Below are positions 46,001-59,900 of a DNA stretch of 64,000 nucleotides, one piece after another. This DNA is from Boswellia sacra (lineage: Eukaryota; Streptophyta; Magnoliopsida; Sapindales; Burseraceae). The translations under genes were made by a program, and so were the position numbers. The notes under the pieces are model-generated. The model saw nothing but the letters and a program-made list of their open reading frames with translations. It did not search any database and was not told where the DNA came from. Location: assembly GCA_013180625.2 (NCBI GenBank), contig SNVD02013683.1:124001-188000 (forward strand), given 5' to 3'. Every line of letters starts with the position of its first letter. Positions within the stretch are counted from its first letter, which is position 1.

Positions 46001-47489
46001 TTGAATCTGATAACCAATAGAGTCCATCACTGAGAATACCTTCCAGAAGTAACTTCTTGGTGTTCTTGTCCTTTATAACACAACCAGTATCATGAAATTC
46101 AATGAGTACATTGTTGTCTTTAGTAAGCTGAGAAACACTAAGCAAATTCTTAGTAATTGCAGGCACATATAGAATCTTGCTAAGTGTAAAACATGCCTCA
46201 GAATATGGTGTTGATAAAGTTCCAGAACCAATATAAGTAATAGGAAGAAGTGTACCATTACCGACTTGAACAGATTCAGGACCAGTATAAGTGGTCTTAA
46301 TTGCAAGCTTGCTCAAGTCTGAAGTGATGTGATCTGTAGCTCCTATGTCAAGATACCAAGAGGAATCCTGAATTGTTTCTGGAGTGGCTACAAAGGCTTG
46401 AGGAGAAGACTGTGCTTGATGCTGATCTTGTGATCCATGTTGATTTGATTGAGTGCCTTGATAACTAATGTCAAATCTATGATAGCACTTAACTGTAGTA
46501 TGACCTTGCTTACCACATAATTGACAAGTAGGCTTATTAGAGAATCCTCTACCTTGAGATCTATTCCTGCCTCTACCTCGAGAATCAGTATAGGAACCCT
46601 GTCTAAAATTGTGATTAGATTGAAAACCATGTTTAACTCCATAAGATTGAAACTGAGATGACCGATTTGCCAAATTAGCACTAGGATTCATATTAAGAGA
46701 CTGTGTAGAATTATATCTTTCAAGCCTCATCTCATAACTTTGAAGTTGATATTGAGCATCTTCTAAAGTAATACTACTAGCTCTTGAGGTTAGATTGACA
46801 ATAATAGCATCATATTCAGGACCAATACCATCAAGAATATGCAATAGCAAATCTGTATCTGATATAGGATTACCAATAGCACTTAGAACATTTGCAATCT
46901 CCTTCATCTTAAGTATATATTCGGAAATAGTTAAGGCACCTTTTTTAGTATTTTGAAGTTGATATTTCAAATGCATTGTTCTAGCTTTTGACTGAGTGTA
47001 AAACAATTTTTCAAGAACGTTCCAAACCTCTAAAGAAGTAGAGCTACGAACCACATACCCATACATAGATTCAGAAATTGAGGACAATAACCAGCTTAAG
47101 ATGAATTGATCCATCCTTTTCCAGAGAAGATACTCTGGATTGATCTGATTTGAGACTTGATCAGCATCTTGAGTAGATCTAACAGTACTCATTTGAGAAG
47201 GACAAACCTTGACTCCATTAACATAATCTTCAAGATCGAATGCTCTAAGTGTTGCTAGGATCTGAGTGCTCCAATAGCCATAATTCTCTTTGTGAAGCTT
47301 GATTGAGGAGGTTGGAAGGACAGTGGGAAGAGTTGTTGATAGTAGTGGACTCATCAAAGACGAGGAAGAAGAAGAAGAATTAGTTGCTGGATTTGTTACA
47401 CCAGGATCTGAAGACACTGTGTTTCCAGGAAAAAAGATGTTTCCAGGAAAAGGAAAATTTCCTGGAAAATTACTCATAGGCTCTCCCAT
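43029..47489 (-). pseudogene. Gag-pol polyprotein of copia L with three in-frame stops
   Basis: One frame of about 1,487 codons. In order: gag domain, CCHC knuckle (C-Q-L-C ... H-T-T-V-K-C), protease (context WYLDIGATDH, with Ile where Ser or Thr is expected), integrase HHCC domain (LWHRRLGHPH ... C-E-S-C), integrase core, reverse transcriptase with the catalytic box Y-V-D-D-I, and RNase H with G-Y-S-D-A-D-W. Stops: TAG at 45582-45584 in the integrase core, TGA near 43845 between reverse transcriptase and RNase H, and TAA near 43458 in the RNase H box. No frameshift was found. The start is the ATG at 47489, close behind the primer binding site. A full product is not made without readthrough. 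Confidence 0.95.
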
Positions 47490-47499
47490 TTGGATCGAT

Positions 47500-47511
47500 G
47501 CTCTGATACCA
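47500..47511 (-). other. Primer binding site of copia L
   Basis: Reads TGGTATCAGAGC on the minus strand, complementary to initiator-methionine tRNA, abutting the 5' LTR. Confidence 0.92.
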
Positions 47512-47718
47512 AGCTAACTTTAGTAAAAGGAATTCATTCTCATTTCTTTCTAGTCACAGAACCAATTACAGAACAATATATATTTGGAAACTTTTATCGT
47601 AACTATAGTTGAGTTAACTAACTCTAACAATTAACTAACTATAATAGAATACAGTGGAGTTACAAGAATACCCTTCATATACAATATTACAAAATTACCC
47701 CACACATCATTGCTAACA
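47512..47718 (-). repeat. 5' LTR of copia L
   Basis: 207 bp, partner of 42758-42964. Confidence 0.93.
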
Positions 47719-47723
47719 GCTAC

Positions 47724-48046
47724 TAAGTGTCATATTTTGGCGAATAAGATATTGGGCTAGATGCATTTTTCATGAAGGATAATAGTTGAGTAAAGATCAA
47801 AATGGATAATTTGGTTTAACTTATACATCAATTTCCATAAGTGAGCCCCGAGAGACAATTCAGTTGATTGAGGAGTTTGGGATCTAGTGTTTGGTTACAT
47901 TGAGATCTTGAATTCGTGTCCTTTTGGAAAAGTTCAAAAATTTTCACATTTCGTTGTCTATGGGACATTGAAAGCCCATAGTTATTAAAAAAAAAGTTGT
48001 TAATTTTACTAAGAAAATTAATAGTAGTTAACTAAATTAAGCTTAA
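47724..48046. other. Intergenic region
   Basis: No gene, terminal repeat or other signal recognised. Confidence 0.4.
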
Positions 48047-48614
48047 AGGGCATGTTTGATGCACTGTATAACACTGTATAGGATAGCATAAATTTATTTG
48101 GATTGGATTGGATTGAATAGTATAGAATAAGATTAAATAAAACATAATACTATACTATGTTTGGTAGAACATTGTATTAGATAAAAAGTAAAAAAAATTA
48201 TAATGTGAAAAGTTTAATTTAAATATAAAATAAATTTAAATAATAATTAAAATTATTTTTAAAATAAAAATTTGATTATTAAATTTTTTATATATTTAAA
48301 TAGTTATTTTTATTTATTTAAATAATTAATTTTTATTTAAATATTTAATAAATTATTTATTAATTATTTAAATATATAAATATTTAATTTATATAATTTT
48401 TTGTATTTATTAGTGAAAATTGAGACAAAAATAAGTTTATACAATTATAGGTAGACTTCGTATAAAAACGTTCAACTTTTATATAAACAGTATCGTTATA
48501 ATATCTGCTACAGTGCCCGTATTATATTATACAATTCCGCTCAAAATCTGATCAAACGTAATATAATTTTTTAATATTATACTACTCAACATTGTACGGT
48601 ACATCAAACACGTC
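48047..48614. mobile_element. Tourist-like (PIF/Harbinger) MITE candidate
   Basis: About 568 bp, very AT-rich inside. The left end GGGCATGTTTGATG pairs with the reverse complement of the right end, GACGTGTTTGATG, with some mismatches. Both are followed by GTACAAT- or GTATAAC-like words. The end sequence resembles Tourist-like elements. TAA precedes the left end, but the right end has lost a clear partner. Confidence 0.6.
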
Positions 48615-51600
48615 AATAGATTTTACTTTCTGCACTATGTTAAAGAATCACATACTAGAGCACTTCCCTGACAACATTTTGCACTTGGTAGTTGGTAAGT
48701 CCATATCAATCTATCCAATCAGACATTGATGTTTGTCTAACTGTCTCAGGCATGAGTTTTCAGGCCATGTAGAGAAACCCAAAATCATATTGGACTTGCG
48801 TGGAATCATCAACACAAATATAGAGAAACCCCCTGCCCATAGGCTTCGGTAGCTAGGCTTTACAAGTTAAGTTTGACCATCCCATATGTGTTTGGTAGCC
48901 CATTGGACCGGTCCATCAAATTTCCCCAAACATCAAAGCGGTTGTGTTTAATCTCTAGGGCATCTAATATTGTCAAAACTTTGAGTAGGTCCAAAATGGT
49001 CTTTTTATCTAAAAAGATATAATATTTTCAAGTACTTTTAATTGTATAATGCAAATCTTTATATGCTTATGAGACGACTTTGTAATAGATTTCAAATCAC
49101 AACTTTAGAGTACATTATATGTTTGAATAACAATAAAATTGAAACACTTTTTTTAAAAAGCTTCATCATATGTCAAATTATATGAGAGTGGTTGTCATAA
49201 CTAACTTATACGATGTATATATATATATATATATCCTCTAGAATAAAAAGTTTTCAAGATTACAATTTCATCCCTATATCTTACCATAATTAATATTAAT
49301 ACCACTAAAAAAACTAGAACCATTGACACGTATTGAATGCGAGAGTTAAAAGTGTTAATTTCTAAAATCTATTGCGATTGAGTTAACTAAATCTCAGGGA
49401 TGTCAAAATTTTGACTATTATAAATTCTCGATTAAAATGACTTTTAATTTGGGAAGCGTTGCCATTTTGGGAACTTTCACGTCTCTCAGAAGCAAAATGA
49501 CAATTAAACACGCTTGACTTGGCTTTTATTTCGTTGTAAAACACGTAATTAGCAATACTTGCTTTGAACAACAACATATTAATTAATTTTATTATTTTAT
49601 AAGTGAAGCACTTTAACCCAAACAAACAACAAATGCCGAGCACCAATATCAAATCACCAGGCCACATGGCAGTACACTTGCTTGCGCTAATCTTGTCAAC
49701 AAACAGTGGGCAAACAAAATTGCTTTCAGTTTTTCAAAGCTACAAAACAGATACCAAGAAAGCACCTGAACTTTCTGAATGTAAAAACCATTAAACTATT
49801 TTGATTTAAGGGACAAACATTAGTCCATGAACCATATTAAAATCAAATTTATTTTTCCTTGGCTTGCCTAACATTATTTGACCATACCTTCCAATAGAAT
49901 ATCACTCGAACATGATCATATATATATATCAATAATTATTTTATTTATTCTCACAAAACCTCATTTGCTTGTGTAGTTTGACCAGGCGACCACCTTTTCG
50001 ATTAAGTATAATTAAATTATAATTTGGTCTTAATGAAGACCTAATGGGGATGAGCCCATGCACCTACTCATAAAGTGTGCTGAGTAATTTAGTTTGTCAG
50101 ATTTGTGCGTCAGAAGACTCAGACCATTTAAAATACGTTTTCGAATGTAAATATCTTATAATTATAGGCTTCTAATACTCCCTATAAGATAAAAGAGAGA
50201 GAAATGGTCAAAACAATTAGAGAAAATCTTAGAATATTTTAGGTTAGATATTATAATGTAGTGCAAGTTAATTAATGCCATGTGACACGCAATGGAAAAA
50301 ATTATTAATTGTACGCCTATATGCCTACATCTTTATAGTTGGCAGAGATTTACTTAAAACAATTGGTTGCCACTTGACACCATCTATATAGTAACAAGTA
50401 TATATCACCACATTTAAGATACAAGCAGGAGGGCGAGAGTGAAAATTGAATTTATAATACATGGATGGATTGTTCTGGCCCTTTCCAATTGGAGAGTGAC
50501 AAGGCGATGAAGCAGGCAGCCATTAGAGATTTCCATCAAAGAAGGAAAGGAGAGGGATGCATTGGGGGCCTAAAACTACTATTTATGATTCTGTAGAACC
50601 CACTCCTTGACCAAGAGTTAATAACGTATGGATCCAATTTTTACCATTATAAAAGCTCTTTGATAATAGATTATTAAAAAAAAAATTGTTGATTGGTGAT
50701 GGACTGATAAGGTCTTTGTGCCCATACTGTTCAATAGCCATAGCCCATCCTGACATGGCTCTTCAGAGTACAGAGACTGATCTTGCTGCACTGCACTTGC
50801 TTTTTTCCCTTCCAGACGCTTTTATCTGTTTTGGATAAAACTGACTGGGAGATGATGCCTATATTGAACAACACCATTTAAGACGAGAGACTAAGCGGTC
50901 GAAAGGGATTTAAAGGCAACAAAATATGGTCATACATTATTACCATTCTCTTCCATTTTCTTCATTCGTTCATGTAACCAAATCGAAATCAATCAATCAA
51001 TCAAAGCTTTGTCTTCAATTAATAGCAATCTCACTGGAGGTCAATCAAGTTGCCCATTTTATTTGTTTAAGAAAAATTATATAAAATCTATATTTGGGTT
51101 TTTGAATCTCAGTTGCTACATGTCAAATCCCACCTACAGCTCACGCCCTTTTGTCTATGGAGGCTACACCACCGGTACAAAGCCCAAGCACAAGTGTCAT
51201 GTATGTTTGATGTCAGTTCACACCAGCAACAGTACTTTACATTAATCCAAGCTTATCTTAAAAAAATAAACCACTTTCCCCACGTGTCAACCAATAACAC
51301 ACGTGTAAGGGTCGAGTCTTAATGAGTTGCGTTCGTTTGGAAGTTCTCGTATGCCACGTATGGGTCTTGGATTTCAACAAAGGAGTTGAGTTTTGGTTTG
51401 GTTGGATTTGGACTTTTTTCAAATAAATCAGAATGGCGTTTCAGTTCAGTTTTGTGTTTGTACTCCGGAGTGTAACGCTTCGTGACCACTTTGCCAAGTG
51501 GCTTCGGCCCTTTCTTTGGTTTGCTTACGTTACGTTTCGTTTCGTTTCGTTTCGTTTAGCCCGCATCTCAATGGGTCAACTTCTTTTGCTTTGTGGTCAG

Positions 51601-52990
51601 GGTATCACGGTGTCTTACAATTTTTTATTTTTTTATTTTACATCAATTTGACAATACCTTTCCTTGTATTTTATATATTTCCAACCTAATGTGTTTCATG
51701 ATCGTGAAATCTGAGAATTTGCTAGTTTATTTTAGATCAAGATTTGAAAGCCTAAATTTGATTCGTTTAGGGCCTTATATCTTGCAGCCATGAAATGGAT
51801 TGATGCATGAATGTTGTTGGCCTTTTGTTGTAAATAATACCCCATTTAATGGTAATTTAAGTAACGAGATAACTTGGCGTGGTTGAGAAGCTCATATTAC
51901 AAAATAACATTCATTTTAAATAATATTAGATTATCAATTATAAACAGTCGCTTGTCTTGTGATCCTCGAGCAAACTTATATCAAAGTCTCATACTGATTT
52001 TCAGTTTCTAATAATATTTAATCATTTTAACTTCTGTTCGGAAGTAGCATTTTTTTTTTAATTGGTATGGTTAATTTTTTCTTAAACTGATTAGGATTTT
52101 TATTCTTATCAATGTTAAACTTTGTATATATCACATATGATATAGGGGATTCCTTACAATATTAGGATATAAAATCTTGATACTTATAATAATAAACATA
52201 CAAATGAGTTTAACTAAGTAGAACAAGTTTTTGATGAGTTAAATGTACTGTACATGATCAATAATTTTGTATAAGTACAAACAAAGCAATCTCTAATTGT
52301 AACGTATATACATATGAACAAGACGACCTCTTAACAAAAACATGCTTGTGAAAATAACAATCTCTTGTCAATAGGAGAATGAAACAAAGACTTTCTTTAA
52401 TTAGTACACAATAATACAAAAGATTTTCAATAAATAGATAGATTGAAACTAAATTTGTGAGGGTACACTAATAATACATATCAATATTATGTATATTATA
52501 AGGATTCTACATTGAATATCATCAAATAGATTTTATACTTGTTGCGTTAGATGAATAAGCCGCTCCAAAAAAAAAAAGGTGTTAAATTTAGAAAATTTGA
52601 GAAATGAATCAGTTCTTTAAAATCTCAATTTGATGACTTTGTAAATGCTTTATTAAATAAAAAAGAAAAAAGCAAAGGAAAGCAAAAACATCTCCAGTGA
52701 TTAATGCAGATTACGTGGGGTCACAAAAGCTCCTGCTTTTACAAATAATTATCTATTATGTAAAATAATAATAAAATAGAGAGTTAAAATCCAGAATATA
52801 CAAGCCGCTGAGCATAAGCATAAAGCACAAGAATACAAAGTCAGACTGTATGGACTGAGAGAGAAGGTTTAGAATATGGAAATGTAAAATCTCTTTTCAA
52901 CCCAAACAGTCTCCCCCTTTGACAAGTGGAACCCACTATTCACCAGTCCATCCATTCTCACACACTCACTTCTCTCTTCCCTCCTCTCTC
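48615..52990. other. Long intergenic region
   Basis: No gene found in 4.4 kb. It holds a TA microsatellite at 49215-49234 and a CGTTT pentanucleotide array at 51533-51557. Open frames here (for example 49603-49794 and 51009-51245) have no recognisable domain or promoter context. Confidence 0.5.
51533..51557. repeat. CGTTT pentanucleotide repeat
   Basis: Five perfect CGTTT units in a row. Confidence 0.9.
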
Positions 52991-52994
52991 ACTC

Positions 52995-53001
52995 TATAAA
53001 T
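52995..53001 (+). promoter_or_regulatory. TATA box of the amino acid transporter gene
   Basis: TATAAAT 52 bp before the ATG at 53053, preceded by a CT-rich stretch typical of plant core promoters. It implies a very short leader. Confidence 0.65.
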
Positions 53002-53052
53002 CAGACTCATCACTCATCTTTCTCTTTCAAAACCTGCAATAGGAGGAGGGAA

Positions 53053-56000
53053 ATGGAGACCTATAATTCCTCTTTCTCCAGCTTCCGCTCCTATTTCCGA
53101 GCTCTGTCTCAGACTCCGGCCCGGGTGGCTCGCCGCGCCTTTTCAGTGTCGACTTCCTACGACGAAATGAGCCGGGTAAAAGCCAGGTCGGGTTCAGACA
53201 TGCGAAGAACTCTCCGTTGGTACGACCTTGTCGGCTTCGGCATCGGCGGCATGGTGGGTGCCGGGGTTTTCGTCACGACGGGTCGGGCTAGTCGCTTGAA
53301 TGCCGGCCCTGCTGTTGTAATTTCCTACGCCATTGCTGGCCTCTGCGCCCTCCTCTCCGCCTTCTGCTACACTGAATTCGCTGTCGATATGCCCGTCGCT
53401 GGTGGCGCCTTCAGCTACCTTCGCGTCACTTTCGGTACCGTTTCACCCAAAACACAAGTAACTTCCTTTCCAAGCTTTCCGTAACGCTCGGCGTTTTGTA
53501 TTGAATATTCTTTAACGTTTTCGCAGGCGAGTTCGCGGCATTTTTAACCGGCGCAAATCTCATTATGGATTACGTCATGTCAAATGCGGCGGTTGCACGA
53601 AGCTTCACCGCATACTTCGGCACTGCAGTTGGCATCTCCACAACGAAATGGAGACTAACAGTTAACGGGCTCCCGAAAGGCTTCAACGAAATCGATTTCG
53701 TGGCCGTCGCCGTAGTTTTGATTATAACTTTCATAATCTGTTACAGCACTCGAGAGAGCTCAGTGGTGAACATGATTCTCACGCTGCTGCACGTGCTGTT
53801 CATCGCGTTCGTGATAATGATGGGATTCTGGAGAGGAGATTCTAAGAACTTTACGGAGCCTGCAAACCCGGAAAATCCATCTGGGTTCTTTCCTTATGGA
53901 GTTTCGGGTGTGTTCAACGGAGCTGCCATGGTTTATTTGAGTTATATTGGGTACGACGCCGTATCTACCATGGCTGAAGAAGTCCGTAACCCGGTTAAGG
54001 ATATCCCTATCGGGGTTTCGGGCTCCGTTATCATCGTTACGGTTCTGTATTGCTTAATGGCGGCTTCAATGTCCATGCTTCTTCCTTATGATATGGTAAG
54101 TGAATGAGAGAATAGAGAAGGGAAGGAAAGAAAAGAAATTGGCGTGCAAAAATTTTAATTTTTAGTTTTTTTTAATAATTTTAAAATGATCGGGTGTGCT
54201 GGGGATCACGCAGATCGATGAGGAGGCGCCGTTTGCGGCGGCGTTTAGTGGGAAATCAGACGGCTGGATGTGGGTTTCAAACGTGATAGGAGTGGGGGCC
54301 AGCTTTGGGATTCTGACGTCGCTGTTGGTGGCGATGCTGGGGCAGGCTCGGTACATGTGCGTAATCGGGCGGTCGAGCGTGGTCCCTGGCTGGTTCGCGA
54401 GGGTCCACGCCAGGACATCTACGCCTGTCAACGCCTCCGCTTTTCTTGGTACGTTTTGTTATGATCTTTGGCCTTGAGCTCACGCGATGTGCGTGTGCAA
54501 TTAATTAACTTATTTTTATTGAATTTTAGTACTTGCTTGTGATGGAAGAAAGAAAGAAGGGATTGGCCTTATCTCAAGGTCCAAATTGGATTTCGAAATT
54601 TTTATTAGGGAATCCCTAAAGTTTCGTACTCTTGAGAATTGTTGATGTCAGCATTCTTCATTTTACTGTATTAATCTAATGATTCTTATAGTTTAGTAAC
54701 GTTACTGATCCCAGTAGTTCAATACCACCACCCTTTTGATTAACTTTGGATGATGGAGATTCTGCTACTATTATTCGGTTTTGTATAAAACCATTATATT
54801 AGTCCGAGTGGATGGATTTATGCATTTTACTTTTGTATATTCATCTCATTAATCTCATATTTACTTCTATAATCTAATGCTGGGAGAAGTGCATGATAAA
54901 TTTTCAATTAAGAACGTAATGTTAGTTGGAAATGTTAGAGGGAGATGCTAGTGGAGAAAAACAAAGCTGAAAATTCACATTTTTTCTTTTCTGTAAATAT
55001 CTTTATCAGTAAAGGGGAACCTTCTTTGTTTAAAAAAATATATATATATGAACTTTTCTTTTTTTTTTTTTTAATCAGTTGTCAATTTGGATTGTTGGTG
55101 TTGAGTTTTTTTTTTTTTTTTAAAAATGCTTTGTTGCAAAGTATCTATATTGATTTTATATTATTTGTTCCTCTTGTTATTAGTAAACGTGAATATTAAT
55201 TATTGAGTTACGTTGTACGCTATGATACCTCTAGTTTTGGTTGGATTCACCTTGGTTCTTTTATGTTGTTATGGGACCATCTGGTACATTCTGATATAGA
55301 TCGATGTAGTGGGAGTCTCAGTTGCTAGTATTCATCTTCATTTTCCATTCGGAAAGGGGGCTAATGTTGTTGATACTACACAAGTTGAAGAGATATGCTA
55401 CAGTGTCTGCTTCAATGAATGTCAAAACCTTAGGTTAGTATATCACATGCATGAACATCTTTTGGTAAGATGTTGATTATGCTCGGGATGACTTGAGTAT
55501 GAACTTTTCCCTGTTCATTGATAGGCACTAAACTTGAGACTAATGCCCAACCTGTCTGTAAAGTACAACGCTAGGGGATATATTTGCGGGTTGTTCTTTG
55601 CCCTTTCAATGTCCATATGGGTTCTTTGCACAATGCCTTTGTATTTTAGTCTTTTTTTATTTATTATGTTGTAGCTAGTACTTCAACCTGCCTGGCAACA
55701 ACTGTCAGATTAACTTGGAATAAAATGTTTAATTACTACGGATTCAAGGCAATTCAATGGTTATTTTAACGAATTGCTAACGATGAAGAGCTTTTACAAA
55801 GGGATTATGGTTTTTGCTTAAAAGAAAAAAATAAGGAAAGAATTCAAGCTTTGCCCTCAAATATAGGTAAGCTTTTGCAAATAGGTTAGGCATGTGATCT
55901 GAGAAAAAAAAGTATAAGGTGAGCATGAACAAAGAGGAGGGCACATGGAAAGCATAATGGTTGCTGATTTCTGCACCTTCTTTATTTAACTTCTTTCAGT

Positions 56001-56934
56001 TTTGATTTTGAAGTTGTCAATATCTAGTTCTATGTTCAAGTGGTCTATATTGGTCCGACTGTTCTCATTGACTCAAGAATAAACTCTCCGTGGGTTGGCG
56101 CCTTTGATTGAAAATGACCTTTGCCCAGAAGGTAACCTGTGAAGCAATGTTATGTTCAAATGTTGATAAGGCTGTGACTTGGATTCATTGGGTTTATGGA
56201 CAGTACTAATAATAAAAAGCTGTAACATCTCTTGCAATTTCATCTTCTGTGACACTTGCATTTGTTCTGTGTCCTCACCGACTCTGGTTTTGTATTGCTT
56301 AAAAAAGATACTTGATTAACCACTTTCGCATTTCTAATATGTATGCATCCTTTCCTTTTCAGGAATCTTTACTGCTGCTATTGCTCTTTTCACCGACCTA
56401 AATGTGCTACTTAACCTCGTATCAATTGGGACACTCTTCGTCTTTTACATGGTGGCAAATGCGGTTATTTTTAGACGTTATGTCACGGTGGGGACGACAA
56501 ATCCATGGCCTACGCTATCCTTCCTATTCTTGTTTTCAGTCACCTCCATCATATTCACCCTCATATGGCATTTTGTCCCTCTCTGCAAATCTAAAGCCTT
56601 TATGCTCGGATCGTGCACCATAATAGCCATTTCAGTCGTCCAGATTTTTCATTGCATGGTTCCACAAGCTCAAATACCGGAATTCTGGGGTGTTCCTTTG
56701 ATGCCATGGATACCATGTATATCTATCTTCTTGAACATATTTTTATTGGGGTCGCTTGATGGACCATCCTATGTCCGGTTCGGATTCTTCTCGGCATTGG
56801 CAGTGCTTGTATATGTCTTCTACAGTGTTCATGCTAGCTTTGATGCTGAACAACACGGGTCTTTCGGTCAAAAGCATGGTGATATGTTGAGGGAATCATC
56901 AACAGAAAGTGAGGACCCCAGTCTCAAAGTATAA
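53053..56934 (+). CDS. Cationic amino acid transporter (CAT family, APC superfamily)
   Basis: Four exons, 53053-53434, 53527-54095, 54214-54448 and 56363-56934, all with GT/AG borders, join in frame to 585 residues, the usual size. A hydrophilic N-terminus of about 70 residues with an Arg-rich patch (ARVARRAF) leads into the first membrane segment, containing GFGIGGMVGAGVF, the substrate-binding glycine-rich helix break of APC transporters. Further blocks are the helix around YVMSNAAVARSF and the loop LPYDMIDEEAPFAAAF spanning the second splice site. About 14 membrane segments are expected. Family members import arginine, lysine and other amino acids by proton coupling at the plasma membrane or tonoplast. 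The text resembles the CAT5/CAT8 branch from memory; the exact orthologue is uncertain. Intron 3 is long (1.9 kb). Confidence 0.93.
54449..56362 (+). other. Long third intron of the transporter gene
   Basis: 1,914 bp between G-GTACG and a TTTTCAG acceptor. It contains T-rich tracts near 55052 and 55110 and no recognisable transposon or nested gene. Confidence 0.8.
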
Positions 56935-59900
56935 CAGTTTCTTTGTCAATGCATTTTTTTTTTTTTGGGTATTAACGTCCTACTTTTTTGTATGGGCGAT
57001 GGATAGATACTTAGAGGGGGAAAAAAAGAAGGTTTAGGTGGCAAAAGCAAAAGGAATAGAATAGAATAAACTTCTGCAAATTTTGCTGAGTTGGCAACTT
57101 GTATAGTTGGTCCTTTTGTAGGCTCATGACTTGTGTAATGGTTTGATCCTTTTTCTGTGTTTGGTCAATTGCTCCATCAACTGCTTCAGAATAGGTTGAA
57201 TTTTGACCTTTGACCTCAAAGCATCAAAGAAAATGAATATTGTGTTCTTGTTGTGCTTGTTTAGCATTTTAATGCTTTAAATTATTGGTAACTTAAATTG
57301 TATTCTCGTATTTTGATATCTAAATGATTCTCAAAAAAAAAATTCTTGTCGGAATGGTTTGGTTGTTTATGATCAAAAGGAATTTAGAGAATAATTAGAA
57401 TGACAAAGGCAAGTGTAGTGCAAATGTTATTGTCAAAATAGATGAGATTTTGGCATTATACCAAGTCCCTAGGCATGTTTATAATTAAAAGGAAAAAAAA
57501 TAAAAATAAAAATAAAACTAACATAGCAATTAATCAATAATGTTTTCGAAAGCAACTAATTAATAAGAGTGGGAAATCCGAATCGGAGATGACAGCAGCA
57601 GGCATTTATGGCTTTATCAATCTCTTTGTGAATACGAACAAATAAACCTGTGGACAAACTATAATGGGCCATCCTGTGTCTCCTCTGATTTCATTTTATC
57701 TTTCATTGAGTCCATCTTGTCCACTGCATGAGTCAAATGGATTCTTTTATTATTATTATCCTTTTTTTGTTTTCCTTTTTATCATTTGTATTTTATTGAA
57801 GATTATTGGAACCTCCTGGTACATGGTACCACTAGTCACATCTCCCCCTCTCTTAGGCCATGGAAAATAGTCCAAAAAAAATTGAGAGGAATTTTGACCC
57901 AATTTTTTTAATATATGGGCTATTGTTCAGTCAAATTATTACTATACATTTTTTTAAAGTTTAATATGCAAAATTTTTAAAAATTTGCTCTGATATAGAA
58001 TATAGAATGATACTATCTAATCTGGGTATAACCGACAGGATAAATTTGTTTCTAAAATCACTTAGAATAAATTTGATCGAATCAGTTGAACTTCTTTGCA
58101 ATTCGATTTTAAACTTTATTCATTTTATAAGAAATAGATTTATAAATTTGACACTTGTTTAGGCAACTAATTGTGGGATTCATGCAATAAATAAAGTTTA
58201 AAGTAATATAGGAATCAATTATACACAATTGTTAAGCAATGTTACTGAGCTTCATTTCCTCATCTACTTTCATATCCAATAAAACATAGATATGATTTCC
58301 CACCATCTAAAAGATATGGAATGATTGGTTATGGAATATCTATTTATCTATTTTGTTTATTGGTCAAATTGATAGACAGATTTTATGCTCTTATGAGCAT
58401 CTTGAGAAAAAAAAAAAATCAGGATTCAAGTGATTTGGATGCCCCTCAAGTGGAGTTGCCATTGGTGGTTTCCACCTCTTTGATTCTATGTCAATGAAGA
58501 TAAAGACTTGAAAGAAGACCAAATCACAAAGTCCTTGCAGCACATAAATATATAGAATACTCCCATCTTTCACTTCCTCATTCTCTTCCTACAAGAAACA
58601 AGCACACCACAAATAATATAATTTTGCCTAGACTTTGTGAGAGTCCGTACAATAATATTTTTGTTATTTATTTAAAAAATTCAACCCCTAAATTCATTTT
58701 TCAAAAATTATACAGAACAGATTACATTATTGACTTATGGATGATCACATGCATTTGTGGTTAACGAGATTTACCAATATTTTGTCGTTATTCAAGTATC
58801 TCGAGTTAGGTATTGCTCTTACTCAATCAATAATTATATCAAAAGTTGACCTTGGGCTTAGAGGAAATTATTATTAATTTTTTTTAAGATCAACTTTGTG
58901 TCAGCACAAGACTAGTGGTTGTACTATTGATTGGGTTAATGGAGAAAAGACAACAAAGGTAGGGAAATGGAAGGTGGCCTACACATGGGCCATGGCGTTA
59001 CAACCATCCAAGTCCCAACCACAAAACAAAAGCGATGAAATCAAATGCTTGCCCACTGCAACTTGCAATATCTCTGACTCACATGATGATATATCTCGAA
59101 AAAAGTACATTCTAAAAGGGTTGAATGAAAATAATAATAATAATAATAATAATAAATTTTGATGTCTCTCGTTTTGGCCCTTTGTTAAAAGCCAACTTTC
59201 TGTTAGGTGTCTATTATTTGACATGACTTGACTTCCCATTCTTTCTTTCAAGCAATAAAACAAATTTCAAACTGGGCATTACACTCCTGCTAGCCTTTTC
59301 ATCCTCTCCATCACAAATTTCAAACAAATTAATCCTTTCTAGTGAAATAGAAAAAATAATTTGATGGGTGTGCAAATTGAGTTTCACTTTCACCCAAAAT
59401 AAACACCGTAAGAAAGTTGATAGACAGGGCTTGTCCTGTAGTTGTCACATAGCAAATATGAAAGGGTCCACAGTATTTGTAGGCTAGTGGTAATGGAGAA
59501 GCTTTCGGGTGAGTTTTGGTCCCTTCGCTTCTCCACTTTGATTTCGCCATATCAGCTTTGATAGAACGTGTCTCAACTCTTTCATATGCATGTCTTCATC
59601 AAATCGTACCATAAATCTTCAGAATATTGGACTTGCTCGGCCGATTTATTGCACCTCTTGTCAATCAACCTCTCCCCCTTCCATGCCTGGGAACATTCTG
59701 ATAACCCATCTGAATAATATTAATTACTCAGAAAATTAACTGCATTTTCACGTTAAGCTTTTAATGTATTATATATTAAAGTTTTGAGTTTGCGACATTA
59801 CGTTACCATCATGGCAGATTTCAAGTAGTACTTAGACTGTAATATATCTCAGTCAATTGAGACAGTTCCGAGTTCAATTCAGTTGAGAAATTTTAATAGA

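Larger units (their letters stand above)
42758..47718 (-). mobile_element. Nearly intact copia retrotransposon L
   Basis: 4,961 bp in minus orientation with 207-bp LTRs at 42758-42964 and 47512-47718. A perfect 5-bp duplication GCTAC flanks it (42753-42757 and 47719-47723). The primer binding site and polypurine tract are intact. One continuous gag-pol frame has only three nonsense codons. By eye the LTRs differ at about five of 207 positions, making it the youngest LTR element in the window. Confidence 0.95.

Noticed and set aside
54162..54483. Minus-strand frames of 68-89 codons opposite exon 3 of the transporter
   Set aside because: They are antisense shadows of a well-supported exon in GC-rich coding sequence.
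58391..58573. Minus-strand 60-codon frame ending in a Pro- and His-containing tail, considered as a small secreted peptide
   Set aside because: The tail does not match any peptide hormone motif I know, the hydrophobic part is not at the start and the end is a poly-Phe from an A run.
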